Below are positions 7,133-13,427 of a DNA stretch of 14,797 nt, piece after piece; position 1 is the first letter of the stretch; every line of letters starts with the position of its first letter. Where the stretch lies: the NCBI GenBank assembly GCA_002492415.1, contig DKYK01000038.1, positions 23,060-37,856 on the forward strand. Direction: 5' to 3'. This DNA is from Christensenella sp. UBA7102. GTDB lineage: Bacteria; Bacillota; Clostridia; Christensenellales; UBA1750. Made by a program: the position numbers and the translations under genes. Under the pieces are notes generated by a model. That model was not told where the DNA came from and ran no database searches. It was given only the letters and a program-made list of their open reading frames with translations.

Positions 7133-7143
7133 ATCGTTGTGTT

Positions 7144-8865
7144 TTAGTTCTGGTACAGGGACGCGCCATCCTTGATCATCTGGGTGGCCAGTTCCTCGTA
7201 CTCACGCAGAGGCAGGTCAGCCAGCTTGCCCGTGAACTCATCCCAGACCTTGTCAAAGTCCTCGGTCTTGCACTGAGCCAGCTTGGGCACGTACTCCAGG
7301 GTGATCTCCAGAGCGGTCTCACCGGCGATCTTTCTGGGATCGGCGGTATCGATGCGCTGACGGATGGACCAGCCGGGCTCGTACATCGCGTCGTAGGACG
7401 GGTTGAACCAGTCGCAGAAGGTCTCGGCGTTGTAGTGCGTCAGGAACTCCTTCTCGTAGTCCTCATAGGCCAGAGCGACGAACTCAGGCGTGTTGGAGGG
7501 AGAAGCGATGGTGCCGCTGCCGGTGAAGGGCATCAGGCCGGGCCAGAAGTAGAACCAGCCCATCTGCTCGATACCAGACTGCTGCTTGTACTCAATGTTG
7601 TTGTAGTTCGCCCACTGCTCCTCGGTCTTGACCAGGCTGCCGTCCTCGCCGTAGGAGAAGTCGGTGCCTTCAACGCCCCAGCGCAGCACGGTCTGCAGTT
7701 CTTCGGAGGCAATGTCGTCCAGGAACTGGAACGCGCGGTCGGGATTCTTGCAGGTGATGGTGATGCCGATGCCGGAGCCACCCGCAAAGGCGCGGGGACC
7801 GCGGTAACGCTCGGTGGTCACGCCCTCGAGCACAACGGGGAAGGCAACCAGCATGCGGGAGGGATCGTTGGCCTCCAGCGCATCCAGGCCAACCGAGATC
7901 ATGGAACGCTGATCGTACAGACCCGCGATACGACCGGAGCCGATCTTGGCCTGGTACTGCTCATCGGTCTGCATGAACATCTCAGGATCGGCGATGCCCA
8001 GGTTCCACATGGTATTGAGCATCTTGCAGAATTCCTTCTGGAAGTCCTGATCCATGATGATCTTGGCCTCGAGGGTCTCGGGGTCGACAACGGTCAGACC
8101 GTCGTTCTGGAAGCCGACCAGGAAGCGGGAACCGCCGTACTGCACGGCGGACGCACGCCAGGCCTCGGTGGGCTCGGAGACGCCGATGGTGCTCTGGCCG
8201 TTGAAGGTGGGGTTGGCTGCAACGTAATCGATGATCAGCTGCTGCCACTGGTCAAAAGTCTTGACCTCGGGGTAGTCGGCCTGGGCCAGCAGGTCCATGT
8301 TCAGGTAGTAGCCCGCAGTCGGGTAGGCCGCGTTCTCAGAAGCATGAGCGCCGAACCAGTAGATGTTGCCATCGTCCTGGGTCATCTGCTTGATCTGGGA
8401 GTTGGTGTAGCAGTTCTTGATGTTGGTCGAGTTCTCGATGTAATCATTCAGCGGAATGAACGCGCCCGCGGCGTAGAAGTCACCGGAAGCGTCTGCGGTA
8501 TGCAGAATATCGGGATACTCGTTGCCAGCGATGAGCAGCGAAGCCTTCTGACGCACGTCGGAGCCGACGAGGTACTCAATCTCGAGCTTGACGTTGGTCT
8601 TGCTCTCCAGGTACTGGCCCACGGGGGTGTCGGCCCAGGGGTCAACAGTCGTGGTGGCTGCAGACATGTACAGCAGGGAGAAGGTCGCGGGATCACGCTC
8701 CACAGCAGCGGGCTCCGCAGGGTCGTCCGTGCCGGGTTCCGCGGGATCAGCGGCAGGAGCCTTGGTCGCGTCGGGGGTGGTCGTCGGATTGGACGAACAA
8801 CCCGCCAGCGCCGCCAACACCATCATCAGTGCGATGAGGATGGCGATGGACTTTCTCATGGTCAT
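7144..8865 (-). CDS. Extracellular solute-binding lipoprotein of a carbohydrate ABC transporter (LplA/YtcQ-like)
   Basis: 573 aa. A lipoprotein signal peptide (MTMRKSIAILIALMM, then VLAALAGC) has its lipobox cysteine at residue 23. A linker rich in Thr, Pro, Ala, Asp and Glu follows (about 24-58), then a large two-lobed binding domain. Length, the ISLxxYIE-like segment (FIPLNDYIENS), NMDLLAQ and the Trp/Tyr-rich C-terminal lobe match the large LplA/YtcQ group that binds oligosaccharides outside the membrane. The open frame extends 66 bases further upstream, but ATG 8865 is preferred because AAGGAGG precedes it by seven bases and the signal peptide then begins correctly. It is the first gene of the operon. 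The sugar bound cannot be read from the sequence. Confidence 0.94.
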   Translation of the reverse strand: MTMRKSIAILIALMMVLAALAGCSSNPTTTPDATKAPAADPAEPGTDDPAEPAAVERDPATFSLLYMSAATTTVDPWADTPVGQYLESKTNVKLEIEYLVGSDVRQKASLLIAGNEYPDILHTADASGDFYAAGAFIPLNDYIENSTNIKNCYTNSQIKQMTQDDGNIYWFGAHASENAAYPTAGYYLNMDLLAQADYPEVKTFDQWQQLIIDYVAANPTFNGQSTIGVSEPTEAWRASAVQYGGSRFLVGFQNDGLTVVDPETLEAKIIMDQDFQKEFCKMLNTMWNLGIADPEMFMQTDEQYQAKIGSGRIAGLYDQRSMISVGLDALEANDPSRMLVAFPVVLEGVTTERYRGPRAFAGGSGIGITITCKNPDRAFQFLDDIASEELQTVLRWGVEGTDFSYGEDGSLVKTEEQWANYNNIEYKQQSGIEQMGWFYFWPGLMPFTGSGTIASPSNTPEFVALAYEDYEKEFLTHYNAETFCDWFNPSYDAMYEPGWSIRQRIDTADPRKIAGETALEITLEYVPKLAQCKTEDFDKVWDEFTGKLADLPLREYEELATQMIKDGASLYQN

Positions 8866-8910
8866 AACGATTCCTCCTTCGTTATTTTCTGCGCCCTCAA
8901 GGGAGCGCTT

Positions 8911-8937
8911 TGAAATGTTGGGAAGTCCCACATTTCA
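8911..8937. repeat. Imperfect palindrome at the 5' end of the sugar-operon transcript
   Basis: TGAAATGTTGGGA (8911-8923) mirrors TCCCACATTTCA (8926-8937) with a single-base bulge. It begins within about ten bases of the predicted transcript start. It could be a repressor operator or a 5' mRNA-stabilising hairpin. Confidence 0.55.
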
Positions 8938-9162
8938 GTCTAAAGTAAGTTTACAGATCATTCACAAAAAAAATCAATACTTTTTTCTACATTTTTTATA
9001 TTTTTTCGCATAGTGAAACGCTTATGCCATTGAAAATTCCTAAATTGGGCGAATTTCCCTATAAACTATTCTTGGATTTTGACATTTTATCCATTGCAAT
9101 ACAACATAATGTTTTCACAGAGCGTGCACGAAATTTACCTTTGTTTCCTTGTACGCAAATTC
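8938..9162. other. AT-rich non-coding region between the sugar operon and the small ORF unit
   Basis: The gap between the binding-protein start (8865) and the small ORF (9225) is 359 bases. Apart from the two opposing promoters and the palindrome listed separately, it contains A/T runs (8965-9006) and a weak inverted repeat, GAAAATTC with GAATTTCC (about 9032-9059). No convincing gene or structured RNA was recognised in it. Its low GC contrasts with the flanking genes. Confidence 0.5.
8950..8977 (-). promoter_or_regulatory. Possible promoter of the sugar uptake operon
   Basis: TTGATT (8977-8972), 16-base spacer, TGTAAA (8955-8950) on the minus strand, in a T/A-rich tract. The -10 box is imperfect. 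The start would be near 8943, leaving a leader of about 78 bases. Confidence 0.42.
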
Positions 9163-9191
9163 TTTACAAACCAAAACGTCTATGCTATACT
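9163..9191 (+). promoter_or_regulatory. Strong sigma-A promoter of the small ORF transcription unit
   Basis: TTTACA (9163-9168), 17-base spacer, TATACT (9186-9191). Five of six bases match consensus in each box. Transcription should begin near 9198, 27 bases before the small ORF. Confidence 0.78.
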
Positions 9192-9224
9192 GAATACCAA
9201 CACAGGGAAAAGGAGGGATTGCGC

Positions 9225-9353
9225 ATGCAAGGCATGAATCGGGAAATGTCAAAGTATCGTGTCGCTATCTATACGCAAGTCTCTTCCAACGCGCTGCAGG
9301 GGGGTAGTCTGCCCATCGGGGACCGTTCGGCATCTGCAGCGTGCGCAGGGTAG
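9225..9353 (+). CDS. Small ORF, 42 aa, unknown; N-terminal part resembles a serine-recombinase start
   Basis: ATG 9225 has a good ribosome site (AAAAGGAGG, about nine bases away), a strong promoter and a terminator soon after the stop, so it is a complete small expression unit. The peptide begins MQGMNREMSKYRVAIYTQVS and ends DRSASAACAG, with one Cys and an Ala/Ser/Gly-rich tail. KYRVAIYTQVSS followed by ALQGGSL resembles the N-terminus of large serine recombinases (YRVAIYxRVS, then an EGxSL-type segment). The arginine before V-S, which is catalytic in that family, is Gln here and nothing of the rest of a recombinase follows. It may be a decayed recombinase fragment, a leader peptide, or a secreted small peptide. 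Alternatively the unit may function as RNA, since CGCGCTGCAG (9289-9298) can pair with CTGCAGCGTG (9335-9344). Confidence 0.45.
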   Translation: MQGMNREMSKYRVAIYTQVSSNALQGGSLPIGDRSASAACAG

Positions 9354-9376
9354 TCTCTCTTCGCGCTTGTCATGCA

Positions 9377-9410
9377 AGCCGTGCGCCTCGATGGGGCGCA
9401 CGGCTTTTTT
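9377..9410 (+). terminator. Strong intrinsic terminator of the small ORF unit
   Basis: AGCCGTGCGCC (9377-9387) pairs perfectly with GGCGCACGGCT (9395-9405), with a seven-base loop and a run of six T (9405-9410). It lies 23 bases after the small ORF and 65 bases before the ABC-2 operon, so it either isolates the unit or attenuates transcription into the operon. Confidence 0.92.
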
Positions 9411-9474
9411 CTATGCGAATGTCAACATTTTTACATATATCCACAACATTCTTCCATAAAACAAGGTGATAAAC

Positions 9475-10245
9475 ATGAAACAGTTTTTTGCTACCGCAAG
9501 GATGCGCGTAAAGGAAAGCTCCACATTCGGTCTGGTGAATCTGCTTGGCGGCTACCTGCTGCGCGCGGCGGGCACGCTGGCCATGCTGATGATCTGGCGC
9601 CAGCTTGCGGACGGCAGCGGCGATCTGGGCGGCATGACGCTGGAGCAGCTAACCACCTTTACGCTGCTGACCACCATCCTCCATCCCATGCTGGACGTGC
9701 GCACGCCTATCTCTTCCTGGCTGCATGAGGGTGTGCTCATCGGGCTGTATCAGCGGCCCATGGGCGTGCTTGAGCAGCTGACGGCCATGACGCTGGGCGG
9801 CTGGTGCACGCATTTCGTGCTGCTCTCCGCGCCGCTGGCGTTGCTCACGCCGCTGCTGGGCGGGTTTCTCGCGCCGCGCAGCGCTTGGTTCTTCCTGTCG
9901 CTGCCGCTGGCCGTGGTGCAGGGCTTTTGCGTGGACTTCCTCTTCGGCTGCCTCATCGTGAGGGCGGCGAACATGTCCTGGCAAATCGAGTGCCTGCGCG
10001 GCGCGCTGACGGGGCTGCTCACGGGCGCGGTGATTCCCTTCGCGCTGTTGCCCGGGAAGGTGGGGCAGCTGCTGTCGCTCTCGCCGCTGGGGACGCTGGC
10101 AGGCGCGTCGCTGTCGCTGTACGTGGGCACGGGCGATCCCGCGCTGCTGCTCCCGGCGCAGGCGCTGTGGACGGCGCTGCTGCTGCCGCTCTCGCTGTTC
10201 CTCTTTCACAAATCGACGGAAAGGATGATGTCCTATGGCGGCTAG
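9475..10245 (+). CDS. ABC-2 type transporter permease (COG4587-like)
   Basis: 256 aa integral membrane protein with about six hydrophobic segments and a short basic N-terminus (MKQFFATARMRVKESS). It has the layout of the first permease in the three-gene exporter COG4586/COG4587/COG3694: a first helix including LLGGYLLRAAGTLAMLMIW, then a loop where TPISSWLHEGVLIGLYQRPM stands in for the conserved segment, then paired hydrophobic helices. A GTG three codons earlier (9466) is in frame, but ATG 9475 with AAGGTGAT just before it is the better start. Its end overlaps the next permease by 11 bases. Its substrate is unknown. No clear own promoter was seen between the terminator at 9377-9410 and the gene. 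Confidence 0.85.
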   Translation: MKQFFATARMRVKESSTFGLVNLLGGYLLRAAGTLAMLMIWRQLADGSGDLGGMTLEQLTTFTLLTTILHPMLDVRTPISSWLHEGVLIGLYQRPMGVLEQLTAMTLGGWCTHFVLLSAPLALLTPLLGGFLAPRSAWFFLSLPLAVVQGFCVDFLFGCLIVRAANMSWQIECLRGALTGLLTGAVIPFALLPGKVGQLLSLSPLGTLAGASLSLYVGTGDPALLLPAQALWTALLLPLSLFLFHKSTERMMSYGG

Positions 10246-11080
10246 GCTGAAAAAGCTGGCGCGGCTGTTCGCTCTCTACGCCCGGATGGACGCGCAGTGG
10301 TTTGCGCAGGATACCGCGCTGTGCCTGGTGTGCGTGCTGTCCGAGACGCTCTCCTCCATCGCTTCGGTGACGGCGGTGTTTTTGCTCGCGGTGCGCTTTG
10401 GCGGCGTGGGCAGCATGAATCAGGACGAGGTGCTGTTCATGCTGGGCTTCTACACGCTGAGTACTGGACTGTACAATCTGTTCTTCAATGGAAACAACAC
10501 GGGCGAAATTTCCCGGCGCATCGGCCGGGGGCAGCTGGACCACTGCCTCATCCAGCCGCTGCCGCTGTGGGTGCAGCTGCTGACCGAGGGCTTTCTGCCC
10601 ATATCCGGCTGCCAGGGCGCGCTGTGCGGCGCGATCATCACGGCGGTCGCGGCAGGGCGGCTGCGCCTGGCAGTGACGCTGCCCTCCCTATTGCTGTTTC
10701 TGCTCTTCCTGCTGGCGTCGGTGGGCGTGCAGGTGGGCATGCGCTATGTGGCGAGCCTCTCCGCCTTCACGCACCCGGTGGGCAGTGAGGAGATCTCCTC
10801 GGTAATGGGTAATTTTCTCACCTCCATCGGCTACTATCCGCTGGGCGGGCTGCCGCACTGGGCACAGGGCCTGCTGGTGACCGTACTGCCCGCGGGCTGC
10901 CTATCCTGGCTGCCGTCGATGCTGCTGCTGGGCAAGTCTCCCTTTTCGGGCGCCATGGCGCTCTACCCGCTCGTCGCCGTGCTGGTGTGCGGCGCGGGCG
11001 CACTCTCATTTAAGAAAGGACTGAAGGTCTATGAAAAATATGGCTCGCAGCGATACAAGGCAATGGGACACCGCAGTTGA
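10235..11080 (+). CDS. ABC-2 family transporter permease (DUF990/COG3694-like)
   Basis: 281 aa, about six membrane segments. Recognisable marks are the N-terminal ARMDAQWFAQDT segment, FLLAVRFGGVGSMNQDEVLFMLG, and the cytoplasmic loop NNTGEISRRIGRGQLDHCLIQPLP, the most conserved part of this family and a likely ATPase contact. The C-terminus is SFKKGLKVYEKYGSQRYKAMG, also family-like. Together with the preceding permease it should form the membrane channel of an exporter powered by the ATPase encoded next. Start ATG 10235 lies within the end of the previous gene, with GGAAAGGATG upstream; this points to coupled translation. Its 3' end overlaps the ATPase gene by 50 bases. Confidence 0.87.
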   Translation: MAARLKKLARLFALYARMDAQWFAQDTALCLVCVLSETLSSIASVTAVFLLAVRFGGVGSMNQDEVLFMLGFYTLSTGLYNLFFNGNNTGEISRRIGRGQLDHCLIQPLPLWVQLLTEGFLPISGCQGALCGAIITAVAAGRLRLAVTLPSLLLFLLFLLASVGVQVGMRYVASLSAFTHPVGSEEISSVMGNFLTSIGYYPLGGLPHWAQGLLVTVLPAGCLSWLPSMLLLGKSPFSGAMALYPLVAVLVCGAGALSFKKGLKVYEKYGSQRYKAMGHRS

Positions 11081-12032
11081 GCTGCACGGTGTGTGCAAAA
11101 CCTTCCGGCAGAAGCAGACCGGGGATGGGCTGCCGCGCAACCTGCTGCACCCGGTCTACAGCGAGATTCGAGCGCTGGACCGCGTGAACCTGACCATCTA
11201 CCGAGGAGAGTTTGTGGCCTACGCCGGCCCTAACGGCGCGGGAAAGTCCACCACGTTCAAGCTGCTGTGCGGCATGCTGGGCGCGGACTCCGGCACTGTG
11301 CGCACCTGCGGGCTGGATCCGCTGCGCCGGCGCATCCCGTTGATGCGGCAGACGGGCGTGCTGCTGGGCAGCCGTACGGAGCTGTGGTGGGATCACCCGG
11401 TGATCTCTTCCTTCAAATGGAAGAAAGAGGTCTGGGATATCGATGAGAAGACCTACGCCCGCCAGCTGGATCTGGCGGTGGACATGCTGGACCTCGGCCC
11501 CTTTCTGCACACCTTCGCGCGGGAGCTATCGTTGGGGCAGCGCATGCGGGCGGATCTTGGGATGATGCTGCTGCACGACCCGCAGCTGATCCTGCTGGAC
11601 GAGCCCACGCTCGGCCTGGACGTGCTGGCCAAACGCCGCATGATCGACTTTCTCAAGAGCCTGCACCGCGAACAGGGCCGTACCATTCTGGTTACCTCGC
11701 ACGATCTGGACGACCTGACGGAAATGGCGCAGCGCATCGTGATGCTGGCGCAGGGTCGCATCGCATTTGACGGCTCGCTGCCCGAGCTGCGCGCGGTAGC
11801 GGGTTCCGCGCGTCACGTCACGGTGGACTGCCCTGCCTGCCCCGCGCTGCCCGGCTGCACGCATCTGAAGAGCGAACAGGGCCGCCACACCTTCTCCTTC
11901 AACCCCGCTATGCTGCCCGTGGGCGACCTGCTGGCCGCCATCTCGCGCCTGCCCGACGTGCGCGATGTACAGCTCTCCGACGCCCCAATCGAGGGCGTAA
12001 TCGCGGACCTTTACCGCAGCTGGAAGGCCTAA
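11031..12032 (+). CDS. ABC-2 exporter ATP-binding protein (COG4586-like)
   Basis: 333 aa cytoplasmic ATPase. It has Walker A GPNGAGKST (66-74), the signature LSLGQRMRA (156-164), Walker B LILLDEP (176-182) with catalytic E181, a GLD D-loop (185-187), and the switch histidine in TSHD (H214). The long spacer before Walker A and the LWWD segment (118-121) are typical of COG4586. Odd point: the Q-loop region reads LLGSRTELWWD; as recalled, relatives have GQRTQLWWD, so both glutamines appear replaced (S114, E117). A C-terminal extension (about 245-333) follows the ATPase core. ATG 11031 overlaps the upstream permease by 50 bases; ATG 11040 is an alternative start and neither changes the domain. 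A terminator follows eight bases after the stop. Confidence 0.93.
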   Translation: MKNMARSDTRQWDTAVELHGVCKTFRQKQTGDGLPRNLLHPVYSEIRALDRVNLTIYRGEFVAYAGPNGAGKSTTFKLLCGMLGADSGTVRTCGLDPLRRRIPLMRQTGVLLGSRTELWWDHPVISSFKWKKEVWDIDEKTYARQLDLAVDMLDLGPFLHTFARELSLGQRMRADLGMMLLHDPQLILLDEPTLGLDVLAKRRMIDFLKSLHREQGRTILVTSHDLDDLTEMAQRIVMLAQGRIAFDGSLPELRAVAGSARHVTVDCPACPALPGCTHLKSEQGRHTFSFNPAMLPVGDLLAAISRLPDVRDVQLSDAPIEGVIADLYRSWKA

Positions 12033-12039
12033 GCTCTCC

Positions 12040-12086
12040 AAAAAGCATCCGCAGCGGCGCGTTCATCGCGCCTGCGGATGCTTTTT
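12040..12086. terminator. Bidirectional intrinsic terminator between the ABC-2 operon and the methyltransferase gene
   Basis: AAAAAGCATCCGCA (12040-12053) pairs with TGCGGATGCTTTTT (12073-12086), and inside it GGCGCG (12056-12061) pairs with CGCGCC (12067-12072) around a five-base loop. The only interruption is a two-base bulge. T-runs are present on both strands, so it serves both convergent units. Confidence 0.95.
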
Positions 12087-12090
12087 ATTG

Positions 12091-12741
12091 CTATTTTACC
12101 GCCCTCAATGCGGAGGTTTGACCCCAGCTGCCCAGAACCTCTACTGCGGAAAAACCGGCTGTGCGCAACGCTTCTGCTTCGTGCCGCACGGTCAGCGGCG
12201 TATCAAAGTGATAAAACTTCCCATCCTCCGTGCGCTGTTCATGCCGCAAACGCAGCAGCTGCTCCCGCAGCCCGCGCTCTTCCTCATCTGATCGCGCAAA
12301 GTAATCCGTCAGCACAAAGCAGCCGCCCGGCAGGAGGGCAGCGCGCAGCCTTCGGTACAGCGGTATTTTTTCCGCTTGCGTGAAGTGATGCAGCGACTCG
12401 ACGGACACCGCCGCGTCAAACGTGTTCTCCCCGAACGGCACGTCGAAGTACGACCCGCAGATCAATTCCAGCGCCTGTTTCGAAAACTTTTCCCGCAACG
12501 CGCGCAGCATGCCTGGGGCAAGATCAACACCCGTCACCCGCGCGGAAGGGCACAGCCGAAAGTATTCCTCCAGTTCCAGCCCCGTGCCGCAGCCCAGATC
12601 CAGTATGCGCACGCCCGCACCCTGCGGCAGGCATCGCGCCGTAAAGGGATAGAACTCCCGCGCCGCTTCGATGGTATCCAGCTGGTGCCGCTCATATCCC
12701 TCCAGCCTCGCGTCAAAAAAGCTGCCCATTTCTTCCAGCAT
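12091..12741 (-). CDS. Class I SAM-dependent methyltransferase
   Basis: 216 aa, probably cytoplasmic. The Rossmann-like methyltransferase core shows motif I ILDLGCGTGLE (46-56), the acidic residue of motif II in GVDLAPGML (71-79), the motif III/IV region FDAAVSVESLHHF (108-120), and LLPGGCFVLTDYF after that. The DLGCGTG glycine loop binds S-adenosylmethionine. The acceptor substrate cannot be told; the overall form resembles UbiE/YafE-type small-molecule methyltransferases. Start ATG 12741 has an excellent AAAGGAGGA ribosome site. An extended -10 promoter lies upstream and the shared terminator lies just past its stop, so it is a single-gene unit, separated by 104 bases from the acetyltransferase gene. 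Confidence 0.9.
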   Translation of the reverse strand: MLEEMGSFFDARLEGYERHQLDTIEAAREFYPFTARCLPQGAGVRILDLGCGTGLELEEYFRLCPSARVTGVDLAPGMLRALREKFSKQALELICGSYFDVPFGENTFDAAVSVESLHHFTQAEKIPLYRRLRAALLPGGCFVLTDYFARSDEEERGLREQLLRLRHEQRTEDGKFYHFDTPLTVRHEAEALRTAGFSAVEVLGSWGQTSALRAVK

Positions 12742-12765
12742 GTCGATTCCTCCTTTTCAGGGAAC

Positions 12766-12774
12766 AGTATAGCA
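12766..12774 (-). promoter_or_regulatory. Extended -10 promoter of the methyltransferase gene
   Basis: TGC (12774-12772) directly precedes TATACT (12771-12766) on the minus strand, the TGn-extended -10 form. The -35 region is weak. The short leader (about 20 bases) contains the ribosome site. Confidence 0.6.
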
Positions 12775-12845
12775 CAGCTGCACAGAAAATGGACAGCTCT
12801 CTATTTCTTTAAGCATTTTCGCACAATCTTGCGTGCAGAAATCCT

Positions 12846-13427
12846 TCATTTTGTCCGCATACGCAGCATGTTCCGCTCCCAGCGGTAGAAGATGGCGTCG
12901 TAGAGGGCGCGCAGCTCCTGCGCGGCGGTGGGCGCATCGGGCAGCGCTTTGCGGGCGAGCGGGCGGTAGAAAATGTGCATTTTCAGGCCGTAGATGGCGT
13001 AATCGAGGCCATGGATGCGGCAAAAGCCGTGCTTTTCGTAGAACGCGATGCGCTTTTCTCGGCGCAGGCGCTCCTGCGGGGTCTTGGCGAGCTCTGCGAT
13101 CTCCACTTCGGCGTACAGCCCGTCGCAATCCGCGCGCTCGGCGGACAGTGCCTCGAGGAACGCGCCGCCCACGCCGTGTCCGCGCAGCTGCGGCTCCACC
13201 GCGTAGAGGAACAGCATCTGCGAACCCTGTCCCGGCGCGGTCAGAAAGAAGGCATAGCCTGCGTCCGCACCTTCCGCCTCATAGATGCATCCCTCCAGGC
13301 TGCCCTTGGCCAGATAGCGTTTCATGCTGCGCAGCGGAGGCCTTTCGATCGGTGGGAAATCACGCCGGATGCGGGGATAGACGGCCGCTATCTCCCCCGG
13401 GCACAGTTTGCGAAGCGTTCCCATCAT
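12846..13427 (-). CDS. GNAT family N-acetyltransferase
   Basis: 193 aa, with the acetyl-CoA-binding motif A visible as LYAVEPQLRGHGVGGAFLEAL (74-94): the Q/R-x-x-G-x-G/A loop is QLRGHGVG. Motif B is reflected by the late RIAFYEKHGFCRI segment (about 144-156), typical of GNAT folds. The acceptor is unknown. The start overlaps the stop of the NagB-like gene (ATGA, 13427-13424), with a second ATG immediately behind it; the two starts differ by one residue. The overlap indicates coupled translation, but the ribosome site is only fair. Because a NagB-like gene precedes it, an amino-sugar acceptor is possible, but nothing in the sequence proves it. Confidence 0.88.
   Translation of the reverse strand: MMGTLRKLCPGEIAAVYPRIRRDFPPIERPPLRSMKRYLAKGSLEGCIYEAEGADAGYAFFLTAPGQGSQMLFLYAVEPQLRGHGVGGAFLEALSAERADCDGLYAEVEIAELAKTPQERLRREKRIAFYEKHGFCRIHGLDYAIYGLKMHIFYRPLARKALPDAPTAAQELRALYDAIFYRWERNMLRMRTK

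Noticed and set aside
7435..8913. A 492-codon open frame on the plus strand
   Set aside because: It is antisense to the binding-protein gene, which has a lipobox, ribosome site and family features. Its composition is typical of a shadow frame.
9013..9026. CRE-like (CcpA) site around TGAAACGCTTATG near the sugar operon
   Set aside because: The central CG is one base out of register with the consensus and the right half does not match, so it is too weak to report as a catabolite control site.
9024..9224. N-terminal extension of the small ORF beginning at ATG 9024
   Set aside because: The promoter at 9163-9191 lies inside this stretch, no ribosome site precedes 9024, and a strong one precedes ATG 9225.
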